Source of the DNA: Acidimicrobiia bacterium
Lineage (GTDB): Bacteria; Actinomycetota; Acidimicrobiia; Spongiisociales; UBA5794
DNA: 59,748 nucleotides
NCBI GenBank assembly: GCA_030065575.1
Contig: JASJDZ010000015.1
Location: forward strand, 1-59,748
Direction of reading: 5' to 3'
The translations under genes were made by a program, and so were the position numbers. The notes under the pieces were generated by a model. It worked only from the letters and a program-made list of their open reading frames with translations. It ran no database searches and had not been told where the DNA came from. Below are positions 26,925-35,178 of the stretch, one piece after another (the stretch's first letter is position 1; each line of letters starts with the position of its first letter).

Positions 26925-28847
26925 CTAGCCGTTGTCGGTATTGCTCTCGGTCGACCCGTCCTGGGTCTCTTTGCGTAGCTCGCCTAGCCGCTCCAGGAAG
27001 GCGAGGATGCGGTGGTCACGCGCCACTTCATCTAGCGGTATTCGGTGGCGGGCTCTCCAGTTGGGGCGTTCGGTGTCGGTGCCGGGCACGTTCTGGCGGC
27101 GATCCTCGGCCCAGAGATCATCGAGATTGGCTACGGCGATGGCTGCCTCCGACCTGGCCATCCATTCGAGGATGGCATCGCGTGTTTCCTCCAGGCCGTC
27201 GGTGCTGAGCAGTTCCTGCAGATAGTCGGTTGTCTCGTTGCGGTCCTGCCTGGCGATATCGCCGCGTCCGTCTGCGTACACGCCGAGGTCTTCACCGTCG
27301 TCGATGTCGGTGCACTTCCACCAGGCCGCAAACGGCGGGCTGTCGTGGGTGCTCAACGCGATCAGCTCATCGGGCCCCGGTTCGACCAGACCATCCTGGG
27401 CAACCTTCATCCCGAGTAGCCCGTGTGTTTCGAGGGCCTCGCTGATTTCCACGGGAACGGTGCCGAGGTTCTCTCCAATGACTGCGGCACCGGCGCGATG
27501 CGACTCGAGGCAGATGATGGCGAACATCTCGTCTGTGGGTTGCAGGACGTAGGCGCCGTCTGTGGCCTTCAACCCTCGCGGTACCCACCAGGCCCGATGT
27601 AATCCCATGATGTGATCAATGCGGAGCAGACCGGCCACAGACAACTGGTGACGAACAGCCTTGCGAAAGGTGACATGGCCGTTGCGGCGAGCATTGGCGG
27701 GGATGATGGCGGGGAGCCCCCATTCCTGACCACCGAGGAACAGGGAGTCAGGGGGAGCACCGACGCTGGCCGGGGCGTAGAGGTCGGGTTGATCCCAGAT
27801 GTCATAGCCATCGGGGTGGCAACCGATCGGTAGATCCAAGTACAGATACTGTCCCCGGTCAGTCAGGCATTCGCCGAGATCAATCAGTTGCTCGGTAGCG
27901 AGCCATTGCGCAGTGAGGTGATATTGGAAACGATCGGGGTATCCCTTTGCCCCGTCGGGCCAGGCCCGCCAGTTGCGGCCATAGCGGTCACATGTCGCCC
28001 GGAATCCTGCGTAGCGAACCATCTCGGGGTTGGCAGCGCCAAAAGCCTCTATCTGCGACATGATTTGGGGCATCTCGGCAACCGAGGCTGTGTATCCGGC
28101 CAGAGCAGATCGCACATCAGCCGCTGCTCCGTCGTAGTCGACCCACAGCGGATCGCCGGAGTAGCGGGGAACCTCGCCGGTCCATCCCGGCGCTCTCGTC
28201 AGGTCGATGAACAGCTCGTTCCACGCCCGACGTGAAGCCGGCGCGTATGGCGAAGGCTGATCGGGGAAGGTGGCGACAATCGGCAGGGTGCCAACCACAG
28301 CTGCTCCCGTCACCAAACCGAGATCTGCCAGCTGCTCGAGGTGGCTGTAGGTGCCGACCCCGCTATCGGCTTCGGCGCTGCGCATCGCATACACGGGTGC
28401 GCTCACGCCGAGGGCAGAGAGCGGTGCCTCGTGGGCCCGGACCGGGGCCGAAATCACCGTCGTGGGGTGTTCGGCACGGGAGACGTGGAGCTCGTGGTAC
28501 CCGAGCGGTAGCGGGCCCTCGATCAATAGCCGGTTCCCATCGATAGCTACCGGGACCTCGTTTCCGGACTCCGTGACAAGAGAGGCACTCGACACCGGGT
28601 AAGCGGTCTCGACCGGATCCAGATGGCCGTCCCAGGCTACGAGCACCGGTTCGACGAGGGGTCGGTCGTTGGTGAGGTCGAGGATCGCACCTTTGATCCG
28701 TTCCTCTCTGCCGAGGTCGCGTCCGGTGAGGGCCTCGATTGTGGCAATCAGATGATCATCGGAGACCTGCTGCGGCTTCTTCCACACGTCAACCCATTCG
28801 GTGAGCACGCCTGCGGCATTGGCTAGCTGATGTATGGGGTTTTCGAT
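26925..28847 (-). CDS. malQ: 4-alpha-glucanotransferase (amylomaltase), possible AUC start
   Basis: GH77 enzyme that transfers maltodextrin segments. Motifs: YLDLPIGCHPDGYD, LLRIDHIMGLHRAWWVP (nucleophile Asp), IGENLGTVP (acid/base Glu) and LSTHDSPP. The first ordinary start is GTG at 28808 (627 aa), but this cuts into the conserved N-terminal helix: the frame upstream reads ENPIHQLANAAGV, matching family members. No ATG, GTG or TTG exists before the stop upstream. ATC at 28847 lies six bases after AAGGAG (28854-28859), so an AUC start (640 aa) is plausible. The enzyme identity is certain; the start is not. Confidence 0.85.
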   Translation of the reverse strand: MENPIHQLANAAGVLTEWVDVWKKPQQVSDDHLIATIEALTGRDLGREERIKGAILDLTNDRPLVEPVLVAWDGHLDPVETAYPVSSASLVTESGNEVPVAIDGNRLLIEGPLPLGYHELHVSRAEHPTTVISAPVRAHEAPLSALGVSAPVYAMRSAEADSGVGTYSHLEQLADLGLVTGAAVVGTLPIVATFPDQPSPYAPASRRAWNELFIDLTRAPGWTGEVPRYSGDPLWVDYDGAAADVRSALAGYTASVAEMPQIMSQIEAFGAANPEMVRYAGFRATCDRYGRNWRAWPDGAKGYPDRFQYHLTAQWLATEQLIDLGECLTDRGQYLYLDLPIGCHPDGYDIWDQPDLYAPASVGAPPDSLFLGGQEWGLPAIIPANARRNGHVTFRKAVRHQLSVAGLLRIDHIMGLHRAWWVPRGLKATDGAYVLQPTDEMFAIICLESHRAGAAVIGENLGTVPVEISEALETHGLLGMKVAQDGLVEPGPDELIALSTHDSPPFAAWWKCTDIDDGEDLGVYADGRGDIARQDRNETTDYLQELLSTDGLEETRDAILEWMARSEAAIAVANLDDLWAEDRRQNVPGTDTERPNWRARHRIPLDEVARDHRILAFLERLGELRKETQDGSTESNTDNG

Positions 28848-28929
28848 CTCCGGCTCCTTGCCCGGGAGGAGTGATTATTGCCGTTCCTTCGCCGCCGCCA
28901 AAGCCAAGCCGGTCTGGGACAATGGGGGA

Positions 28930-29637
28930 ATGTGTGGCAGGTTTGTGCAATCTCATGATGCTGCGTTCTACGCGGATGCCTTTGCGGTGGAAACGATCCG
29001 TACCGACGGGTTGCCGGCATCGTTCAACGTGGCTCCAACCGATCAGGTCTACGCCGTTGCCGAGCACGATGGCAAACGGTTGCTGGGGTCGTTCCGCTGG
29101 GGGTTGGTTCCGTTCTGGGCCAAGGACCTGAAGATCGGCGCACGCAACATCAACGCGCGAGCGGAAACGGCTGCGGACAAGCCTGCGTTCCGTGACTCAT
29201 TCATCAAGCGGCGGTGTCTGATTCCTGCCGACGGCTTCTACGAGTGGCAGCGACTTCCTAAGGGAAAGCTCCCGCACTACTTCCACGCTGCCGACGACCG
29301 ACCCCTGGCTCTGGCGGGTCTGTGGTCGAGTTGGAAGGATCCCGAAACCGGGGAGTGGCTTCGTTCGTGCACCATCCTCACCGGAGAGCCGAACTCGCTG
29401 GTGGCGGACATCCACGACCGCATGCCGGTGATCCTCCCCCCGGCTTCGTGGGAGACATGGCTCGATCGGGATAATCAGGATCGCAATCACCTGGAGAGCC
29501 TGATCTCCGTGTTCCCGGATGCTGAGATGGCTGAGCATCCAGTTTCGACCCTGGTCAACAAGGTCGCCAACAACTACCCCGAGTGCATCGCGCCTCTGGA
29601 GACGGCGGCGGTGGAGCAACTGGAACTGGGGGAGTGA
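28930..29637 (+). CDS. SRAP-domain abasic-site protein (YedK/HMCES family)
   Basis: 235 aa. After Met removal, Cys2 (MCGRFVQS) would be N-terminal, as needed for the thiazolidine crosslink with abasic sites in single-stranded DNA. FNVAPTDQ, FRWGLVPFWAKD, ARAETAADKPAFRDSF, GFYEWQ and HDRMPVILPP are family motifs, the last holding the catalytic His. I start at ATG 28930 because Cys must be residue 2; the longer frame is not credible. GACAAT lies six bases before the ATG, a weak leaderless candidate. Its stop codon is the first base triplet of the 18-bp direct repeat at 29635. Confidence 0.93.
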   Translation: MCGRFVQSHDAAFYADAFAVETIRTDGLPASFNVAPTDQVYAVAEHDGKRLLGSFRWGLVPFWAKDLKIGARNINARAETAADKPAFRDSFIKRRCLIPADGFYEWQRLPKGKLPHYFHAADDRPLALAGLWSSWKDPETGEWLRSCTILTGEPNSLVADIHDRMPVILPPASWETWLDRDNQDRNHLESLISVFPDAEMAEHPVSTLVNKVANNYPECIAPLETAAVEQLELGE

Positions 29638-29875
29638 CATTGCCCTGCAGTTGCGCAGCAACTGCCAAGGAACTCACGGAGTGAGTTCCCCCCTACCCCC
29701 GCCTTCGGTGCCTACGGCACTCCCCCCTACCCCCGACCTCCGGTCGGCGGTACTTTCCCCCCACTGCGTGGGGGGACTGACATTCGGTACCTTCCCCCCG
29801 CCTTCCGGCGGGGGGACTGACATTGCGGTGCCTTCTCCCCGCCTTCCGGCGGGGGACTGACATTGCCCTGCAGTT
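29635..29875. repeat. Palindromic repeat block flanked by 18-bp direct repeats
   Basis: The same 18 bases, TGACATTGCCCTGCAGTT, occur at 29635-29652 and 29858-29875. Between them lie two CCCCCCTACCCCCG modules (near 29690 and 29722) and three tandem palindromic units: 29749-29784, 29786-29824 and 29827-29864. Each unit reads GGTRCYTTCYCCCC, a short GC hairpin, then GGGGGACTGACATT. The units match the insertion in purF and the block at 49.6 kb. No protein-coding gene fits here; open frames on the minus strand are Pro/Gly-rich and repeat-derived. Confidence 0.85.
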
Positions 29876-30020
29876 CGCACGTGTCGCATTGGCGGTGCCT
29901 CACCTCGAAGTATGCCGTAGGCATACTGCGCCGAACGTTCTGCCCATTCAGCTAGCAGTTTGCCGGAGGCAAACTGCTCCCGACCCGGCCAAAGCCGGGT
30001 CGGCTCCGACTTGCTGTCGG
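29647..30020. repeat. Series of perfect hairpins, mostly with three-base loops
   Basis: Perfect inverted repeats with different stems: GCAGTTGC-GCA (29647-29665), AACTCAC-GGA (29671-29687), GTGCC-TAC (29708-29720), GACC-TCC (29735-29745), AGTATGCC-GTA (29909-29927), AGCAGTTTGCC-GGA (29954-29978), CCGACCCGGC-CAAA (29980-30003), and CCGAC-TTGCT (30006-30020). Each is followed by its exact reverse complement. Together with the tandem units this fills the 423-bp gap between the SRAP and DUF454 genes. Confidence 0.8.
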
Positions 30021-30060
30021 TCCCGGGTACCGCGAATGTGTCTCCGCTAGCAATACGAAG

Positions 30061-30510
30061 GTGCAGATGTCGGTGGACAGTTTGCCGCCGCTTCCCGAAG
30101 TCGAGGAAGCTCAGATAGCGACGAGCCGGATTACCCGGGTCGTCTATGCCGCGCTTGGGTTTCTCTTCCTGGGAATCGGCATCGCCGGATACATCGTCCC
30201 GGTCCTACCGGGCACCGTATTCCTCCTGATCGCAGCGGGTCTTTTCTTCAAGTCGAGCGAGCGTATGTACCTGTGGGTGCTCAACGATCGTCGCTTCGGC
30301 CCCACCGTCCGCGCCTACCGGGCGGGCTACGGGATCCGGCGCAAGGTGAAGGTCTATGCGATAACCCTCATGCTGTTGAGCGTCGGCCTGTCGATCGTGT
30401 TCGCAGTGGACGGCGCGGCATTGCGCATCTTTCTGCTCGCGCTGGCGGCCTGCGGAGTTGTCTTCATCCTGACTCGCCCCACCACAGAGGATGTGCTCGC
30501 CCGTCGCTAG
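30061..30510 (+). CDS. DUF454 (YbaN-like) small membrane protein
   Basis: 149 aa. Two hydrophobic pairs are seen: GFLFLGIGIAGYIVPVLPGTVFLLIAAGLFFKSSERMY near residues 32-68, including the family motif GxIVPxLPGTxFLL, and a second pair near 96-135. It is an inner-membrane protein of unknown function. The start is GTG at 30061, or ATG at 30067. It is convergent with the DivIVA-like gene, and the two TAG stops share the bases CTAG (30507-30510). Confidence 0.85.
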   Translation: MQMSVDSLPPLPEVEEAQIATSRITRVVYAALGFLFLGIGIAGYIVPVLPGTVFLLIAAGLFFKSSERMYLWVLNDRRFGPTVRAYRAGYGIRRKVKVYAITLMLLSVGLSIVFAVDGAALRIFLLALAACGVVFILTRPTTEDVLARR

Positions 30511-31442
30511 CGAGGATCGGTGGCCGGCTCCTCGGTCTCCAGCTCCGGCACTTCCTCCTCCTCGAGGCGGCGGCGGAGAACCGCGCGACGCTGATAGATC
30601 GTCTCTCCCGGACCGACGGCGAATCGATCGTCGCCTGGAGTTCGCTCGGTCTTCGGTTCGTCGGCGGTCAGATCAATGGTCGTCTTCTGCGGCGTGAGCC
30701 GGACTACGTCCGGTGCGGCCTCATCGAGAATCTCCTCGATCGGTTCTGTCTCCAACGAGATCATCGAAGCCATGATCTCGGTCTGCTCGAGGGTGGTTTC
30801 GGCGAGGTAGCGGAACTGCCCCTGGATCTCCGCGATTGCGGAACGAAGCTGGGCGAGCCGTCTCTCGAGAGTTGCGTGCTCACGACGCGCTCTGCCAAGA
30901 AGGGTGCCGGCTTCGTGCCGGGCGTCCTCGATGACCTGTTCGGCCTTCAACTCTGCGGTGTGTAGGAGAGACATTGCCTCAGCGCGGGTCGCGTCGCGGT
31001 AGTCGTTGGTTTCACGCAGACTGCGTGAGCGTAGGCCCTTCACCTCAGAAAGAGCTGAGGTGATGAGAGCCTCGCTGCGCTCATGGCGACGGGCAACGAG
31101 ACCGGCGGCGTCGGCGCGCGCTGTCTCCAGTATCTGTTCTGCTTCTTCACGGGCGGCCGCCAGCATCTCATCGGTCATGAGCTGGGCTCTACCGAGCCCA
31201 GGGATTGTCTCGTCGCTGAGTTGACGGGCTAGGTCGCTGTCTTCGACGGGGGTCGGCCTTGAGCTGCGCGCCGCAGAGATATTGGTGACGGTTGCGGCGC
31301 TGTTGCGAGCTTCCTCGCGCTCCTCGTACTTGCGGAGCGTGGCCACGAGCCGCTTGATTACGGCGTCCACCTCGGCCGGGTCGTAGCCGCGCCGGTGTGA
31401 CGCGATGAAGTGATGTCCTGCGACGGATGATGAATCAATCAT
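30507..31442 (-). CDS. DivIVA-like coiled-coil protein
   Basis: 311 aa. A short N-terminal domain has the DivIVA-type pattern HRRGYDPAEVDAVIKRLVATL, followed by long Ala/Glu/Arg-rich coiled coil (about 90-225), then an acidic, disordered tail. Proteins of this type mark poles or septa in actinobacteria, or serve as Wag31 relatives; the exact role here is unknown. I start at ATG 31442 (MIDSSSVAGHHF) with GGGAG six bases upstream; the frame is open 53 codons further, without a family match. Confidence 0.75.
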   Translation of the reverse strand: MIDSSSVAGHHFIASHRRGYDPAEVDAVIKRLVATLRKYEEREEARNSAATVTNISAARSSRPTPVEDSDLARQLSDETIPGLGRAQLMTDEMLAAAREEAEQILETARADAAGLVARRHERSEALITSALSEVKGLRSRSLRETNDYRDATRAEAMSLLHTAELKAEQVIEDARHEAGTLLGRARREHATLERRLAQLRSAIAEIQGQFRYLAETTLEQTEIMASMISLETEPIEEILDEAAPDVVRLTPQKTTIDLTADEPKTERTPGDDRFAVGPGETIYQRRAVLRRRLEEEEVPELETEEPATDPR

Positions 31443-31600
31443 CTCTATCTCCCGGCATTCCACCCACCGGAGCAGCAGAGCTGCACCTGACCCGAGTATC
31501 AAATGTCCAGCGCGGCGCAAGTATCCCAGAGCGCCAAAACCCCCGCAAATGGGCAGCGGCCTTGATTGCAGCTGCGCCTGCCCATAGCCTGTGCCGGGCA

Positions 31601-31813
31601 ATGGACAGGATCACCGTCGACCTCGACAAGGATTGGCTCTCGGTAGCCGACATCTGTGACTACATGGGCGTGTCAGCGTATGTGGTCACCAGCCAGCTGC
31701 GTTCCGGAGATCTCCCGGCTGTGAAGTTCGGTAGGGAATGGCGGGTGGCGCGGCAGGACTTTGAGAACTGGATCAATGCACAACGGTTGGGCAACGATGG
31801 GACAGCAAAGTGA
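31601..31813 (+). CDS. Excisionase-type helix-turn-helix protein
   Basis: 70 aa. The sequence [38 protein letters not shown] is a MerR/excisionase-like winged helix (HTH_17): a recognition helix, then the wing with GREWRV. Such proteins bind DNA; no phage genes are nearby, so a regulator is more likely than an excisionase. ATG 31601 is preferred over the 58-codon upstream extension. Its stop overlaps the clpS GTG (GTGA, 31810-31813), so it leads a five-gene operon. TAGCCT lies ten bases upstream of the ATG. Confidence 0.8.
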   Translation: MDRITVDLDKDWLSVADICDYMGVSAYVVTSQLRSGDLPAVKFGREWRVARQDFENWINAQRLGNDGTAK

Positions 31814-32094
31814 CTGCTCCGATCGAGGTCGATGCCCCCTCGGATGAGCGCCTCAGCGACTTCATCCCGGTATGGGACGTGATCGTCTGGGATGACCCGG
31901 TGAATCTGATGAGCTACGTGGTATGGGTGTTTCGCTCGCTGTTCGGGTACCCAGAGGAGGAGGCGACGCGACTCATGCTGCAGGTGCACAACGAGGGAAG
32001 GGCTGTGGTCGACTCGGGCCCGCGGGAGCGTGCCGAGATGAGTGCTTTCCGCCTCCACCATCATGGGCTCTGGGCGACTCTGGAGAGACGATGA
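31810..32094 (+). CDS. clpS: ATP-dependent Clp protease adaptor
   Basis: 94 aa. ClpS hands N-degron substrates to ClpC/ClpA. The N-degron pocket motif appears as [20 protein letters not shown], followed by [19 protein letters not shown] and the late [20 protein letters not shown]. The size matches the family. The start is GTG at 31810 and the gene overlaps DUF2017 by ATGA (32091-32094). The clpS-DUF2017 order is common in actinobacteria. Confidence 0.92.
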   Translation: MTAPIEVDAPSDERLSDFIPVWDVIVWDDPVNLMSYVVWVFRSLFGYPEEEATRLMLQVHNEGRAVVDSGPRERAEMSAFRLHHHGLWATLERR

Positions 32095-32567
32095 GCCGGT
32101 TCCGCGCCACAGCGGATGGGATCGCCGTGACCCTGATGGGCCCCGAGATCGCAATCCTCGCTCGCCTCGGCGGACTGTTGGGAAGCGCCGGCTTAGACGA
32201 GGGAGATCCCGCCACTAGCCGCCTTCGCCCCGATATCTATCCGGCCGACGGGCAGGCATCACGCGACTTCAACCGTCTCGCCGACAAGGAGCGGGTGGAG
32301 GCGCGATCAGCCGACCGGGAGGCTTTCAGCCGCGGTCTAGATGACGCCTCCACAGGTTCGATCGTCCTGGGCCCGGATGATGCGGCGGTCTGGGCGCGCG
32401 TGATCGGGGAGGCACGGATCGTTCTGGCGGCTCGAAAGGGGCTGTTTGACGCAGGGCTTCCCGAGGAGAAGGTCGATGACCCCGAAGTGGCTTTTGTCAT
32501 GTTCCTCGGTGTTGTGCAGGAGGAGCTCGTGAGCCAGATGCTGCTGACAATGGAGGAGCCGAAGTGA
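32091..32567 (+). CDS. DUF2017 family protein
   Basis: 158 aa, mostly helical. It is recognised by position after clpS and by the pattern of its relatives: an N-terminal [22 protein letters not shown], a central [11 protein letters not shown], and a C-terminal [17 protein letters not shown]. Function is unknown; conserved neighbourhood suggests a link to ClpS-mediated proteolysis. It overlaps both neighbours by four bases, so it is probably made in step with them. Confidence 0.8.
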   Translation: MSRFRATADGIAVTLMGPEIAILARLGGLLGSAGLDEGDPATSRLRPDIYPADGQASRDFNRLADKERVEARSADREAFSRGLDDASTGSIVLGPDDAAVWARVIGEARIVLAARKGLFDAGLPEEKVDDPEVAFVMFLGVVQEELVSQMLLTMEEPK

Positions 32568-33085
32568 CGGATCAACCCGAAGACGGCGTGCCGCAACAAC
32601 CAGCAGAGGGCGCGGTTCCGGGGGAACCCAAGAGGCCCCGCGATCCGGCCACAACGCTGTCGACGGCGCTCGTCGTCTACATCTTCATCAACCTTGCTCT
32701 CGCTCTGCCGCTGCTGGTGTTCCCGGTCGCCTACTTCGAGGTGATAGGCCTCGATGACAGCATTGCCGGCATTCTCGGCGGCCTCCGCTGGGTTGGCGCG
32801 GTGCTTCTTGCCTGGTCGATCACTGGTATCGCGGTGATGGCGCGCCCGGAGGGTCGCGGGGTCTTTGTCACGGCCGGGGCGGCTCAGCTCACATTGGGTG
32901 CGATTGCGTTTCTCTACTCGTGGTCAATCGATGAATACCAATGGAGTACCTGGTATCACGCCCTGTGCTCGGTCATCCTCACCGGCGGCGCCGCCTACCT
33001 GTGGTGGGCGAGGCTCAGCGGCCGGAAGGTGCTGCGCGGGTCGGAGCCAGAAGATGAAACCGGCAAGGGCTGGTTCCGCCGCTAG
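32564..33085 (+). CDS. Uncharacterised four-helix membrane protein
   Basis: 173 aa. A polar Pro/Glu-rich N-terminus of 30 residues precedes four predicted membrane helices (about 34-54, 63-86, 97-118, 127-147) and a short charged tail. No catalytic or transport motif is recognised. The start is GTG at 32564, overlapping the DUF2017 stop (GTGA). It belongs to the HTH-clpS operon by spacing. Confidence 0.75.
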   Translation: MTDQPEDGVPQQPAEGAVPGEPKRPRDPATTLSTALVVYIFINLALALPLLVFPVAYFEVIGLDDSIAGILGGLRWVGAVLLAWSITGIAVMARPEGRGVFVTAGAAQLTLGAIAFLYSWSIDEYQWSTWYHALCSVILTGGAAYLWWARLSGRKVLRGSEPEDETGKGWFRR

Positions 33086-33116
33086 CGTTGGTCGCCGACA
33101 CAAGGAGGTCTGATCG

Positions 33117-33710
33117 GTGAAGGTTGCCGCCATGGTGCTGGCGACGGAGTCGGGAACCGGGTTTGCCGGCAGTAAGTATCTGACGCCGTTCCGGGGATCG
33201 ACGCTCATCGAGACCGTCGTGTCGGAAGTCTTCCAGTGGCCGGTCGATCTGGTGATGATCGTGCTCGGGCCCTCTGCGGAGTCGATCCTGGAGGAGGCCG
33301 ATCTCGGGGACTCGCTTCGCGTCATCGACCTCGAGTGGGCCGAAGGGGAGGCAGCTTCGCTGCGGGTGGGCATCGACACCCTCTTCCGGCTCGATGAGTA
33401 CGACACGCTGGTGCTGATCCATGGCGACCAACCCGGCTCGCGCGGCGACGAAGTGTTGCGCATGCTCGAACAGAACCGGTCGAGCCACCGTCCCGCAGTT
33501 GTGCCCAAGTACCGATACGCAGTGGGGCACCCAGTCGTAGTGGGGGAGGAGCTCTGGCAGCGCTTGATCAGCATGGAAGGTACCGCCAGTGTGGACCAGC
33601 TACTTGCGGCGCATCCGGATTGGGTGGAAGAGGTGTGGTTCGACCGGCTTCCCGTCAAGCGCGTGATGACGGCTGAGGACCTGATCGATCTCGACGCTCG
33701 GCGACAGTGA
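33117..33710 (+). CDS. MobA/MocA-like nucleotidyltransferase
   Basis: 197 aa. The N-terminal VLATESGTGFAGSKYLTPFRGSTLIE is a variant of the NTP-transferase signature LAAGxGxRxGxxKxL; VLIHGDQPG is the metal-binding segment, and AVGHPVVVGEELWQ matches the MobA/MocA GHPV motif. Members attach nucleotides to molybdopterin or other cofactors; no molybdenum enzyme is visible here. The start is GTG at 33117 with AGGAGG nine bases upstream. Confidence 0.8.
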   Translation: MKVAAMVLATESGTGFAGSKYLTPFRGSTLIETVVSEVFQWPVDLVMIVLGPSAESILEEADLGDSLRVIDLEWAEGEAASLRVGIDTLFRLDEYDTLVLIHGDQPGSRGDEVLRMLEQNRSSHRPAVVPKYRYAVGHPVVVGEELWQRLISMEGTASVDQLLAAHPDWVEEVWFDRLPVKRVMTAEDLIDLDARRQ

Positions 33711-33816
33711 CGGCGGCTTGGCATAGCGACTGGGTAACTCGGTATTCTCTGACCCGTGCTGTCGTGTGACAGAGGGGCTCGACGCACTGCTGGTGTACTG
33801 ACGGGAAGGAACAGCG

Positions 33817-34221
33817 ATGGCGGCCATCGACACGATCGAGGGAATCGGCCACAAGCAGGCGACGAGCCTCCGCAAGGCCAGAATCCGCACGGTTGAGGCA
33901 CTGCTGAAGAGAGGTGCCACCCGCAAGGGCAGGCGAGAGGTCGCAACAGCAACGGGCATTTCCGAAAAACTGATCCTGGCTTGGGTCAATCGAGCGGATC
34001 TGATGAGAGTCCGCGGGATCGGCGAGGAGTACTCGGATCTGCTCGAGGCCGCCGGTGTCGATACCGTCAAGGAGCTTCGTCGCCGCAATCCAGCGAACCT
34101 GCTTGCCTCGATGGTCTCGGTGAATGCACAGAAGGCGCTGGTGCGCCGCCTCCCTACCGAAGCGATGGTCGAACGCTGGGTTGAGCACGCCGGTGAGCTC
34201 GACTCCGTCATCAAGTACTAA
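33817..34221 (+). CDS. DUF4332 helix-hairpin-helix protein
   Basis: 134 aa with two helix-hairpin-helix units: IEGIGHKQATSLRKARIRTVEALL at the start and VRGIGEEYSDLLEAAGVDTVKELRRR in the middle. This is the DUF4332 pattern, related to DNA-binding HhH folds. No enzymatic motif is present. GGGAAGGAA lies five bases before the ATG. The strong terminator at 34236-34266 follows its stop. Confidence 0.85.
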   Translation: MAAIDTIEGIGHKQATSLRKARIRTVEALLKRGATRKGRREVATATGISEKLILAWVNRADLMRVRGIGEEYSDLLEAAGVDTVKELRRRNPANLLASMVSVNAQKALVRRLPTEAMVERWVEHAGELDSVIKY

Positions 34222-34235
34222 CCCCGAATAACTTC

Positions 34236-34270
34236 GGAGCCCCCCGGGTTTGTCCCGGGGGGCTCCATTT
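34236..34270. terminator. Strong hairpin terminator
   Basis: GGAGCCCCCCGGG (34236-34248), loop TTTGT, CCCGGGGGGCTCC (34254-34266): a perfect 13-bp stem, followed by ATTT. It sits between the DUF4332 gene and the convergent HBHA-like gene and could serve both, though the U-tract is short. Confidence 0.75.
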
Positions 34271-34345
34271 GGCCGGAGAAGTGAAGCAGGAAGGGAGGGA
34301 GAGCTTCGTCAGCCTATCGCTGAGCTCCTTCCCGGCCAGGCCTCG

Positions 34346-34840
34346 CTACTTGGCTGCCTTCTCAGGCGTCTTCTCAGGCGTCTTCTCAGTCGTCTTCTCA
34401 GTCGTCTTCTTTGCCGCAGGCTTCTTGGCCGCAGCTTTGGTTGCAGGCTTCTTCGCCGCCGCCTTGGCAGGTGCCTTCTTCGCCGCCGGCTTGGCTGCCG
34501 GCTTCTTCGCCGCCGGCTTGGCTTCCGGAGCCTTCTCCGCCTCAGGGGCGAATGACTCGCGCCAACTGTTCAGCGTGTTCTCGAGCTGATCGCGCAACTG
34601 CTCGACCCGATCCTGGACCTTGTCGATGTTCATGCGGTGCTCGAGCTCTTCGACCACATTGCGGTCTTTGAGCTGCTTGGCCACCTTTTCGCCCTCTGCG
34701 GCGTACTCGTCGATCTGATCCTGAGCGCCGCTCATCATCTTGGAGCTGAACTCCTTGAACTTGCGGGTTGCCACGACCGGGGCTCCCACTGCGGCGTAGG
34801 CAGTCTTCTTGGCAGCCTCTTTGGGGGTCTTCAGGTCCAT
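34346..34840 (-). CDS. HBHA-like coiled-coil protein with Lys/Ala/Pro tail
   Basis: 164 aa. Residues about 20-100 form amphipathic helix with heptad character (FSSKMMSGAQDQIDEYAAEG, then VQDRVEQLRDQLENTL). From about residue 105 the chain is nearly all Lys, Ala and Pro in AAKKPA-type repeats, then TTEKTPEK repeats. This architecture resembles the mycobacterial heparin-binding haemagglutinin HBHA, and similar tails are found on phasin-like and nucleoid-binding proteins. GAGGAG lies six bases before the ATG, inside the end of the XRE gene two bases away. Which ligand it binds is unknown. Confidence 0.75.
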   Translation of the reverse strand: MDLKTPKEAAKKTAYAAVGAPVVATRKFKEFSSKMMSGAQDQIDEYAAEGEKVAKQLKDRNVVEELEHRMNIDKVQDRVEQLRDQLENTLNSWRESFAPEAEKAPEAKPAAKKPAAKPAAKKAPAKAAAKKPATKAAAKKPAAKKTTEKTTEKTPEKTPEKAAK

Positions 34841-34842
34841 TG

Positions 34843-35178
34843 CTACTCCTCGTTTCCGATGAAGCTGCTGTAAATCTCCAGCAGCGCAGTCTTCTGTGAC
34901 TTGGTCAACGTCTCATCTGCGGCGATAGCCTCCGGCACATCGAGGCGCTCGCCGACCTCATCGAGTAGGCCGGCTCGCTCATAGAGCGTCTCCGCTGAGA
35001 TGGAGAGTGCTCTCGCCAGCGACTTGAGAATCTCCGCCGATGGCTTGCGTAGGCCGCGCTCGATCTGGCTCAGATAGGGGTTGGAAATACCGGCCGCCTC
35101 AGCCAGCTTGCGCAATGACATAGCACTGCGCTCGCGCTGCTGACGGATGTATTCACCGACGTCGCCAATCTGTTTCAT
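34843..35178 (-). CDS. XRE-family transcriptional regulator
   Basis: 111 aa. A canonical lambda-Cro/XRE helix-turn-helix lies at about 7-62: IRQQRERSAMSLRKLAEAAGISNPYLSQIERGLRKPSAEILKSLARAL. The C-terminus is a short helical dimerisation segment. Position ahead of an HBHA-like gene matches the mycobacterial pair Rv0474-Rv0475. I start at ATG 35178 (MKQIGDVGEYIRQQ). A palindromic site surrounds its own -10 box (35177-35209), so autorepression is likely. Confidence 0.9.
   Translation of the reverse strand: MKQIGDVGEYIRQQRERSAMSLRKLAEAAGISNPYLSQIERGLRKPSAEILKSLARALSISAETLYERAGLLDEVGERLDVPEAIAADETLTKSQKTALLEIYSSFIGNEE

Noticed and set aside
29749..29864. Three tandem repeats as a CRISPR array
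   Set aside because: Units are contiguous, with no unique spacers of regular length, and no cas genes are present.
29674..29924. Small minus-strand ORFs of 65-72 codons in the repeat block
   Set aside because: Their Pro/Gly-rich products are direct translations of the repeats and have no ribosome site; kept only as evidence that the element lacks stops on that strand.
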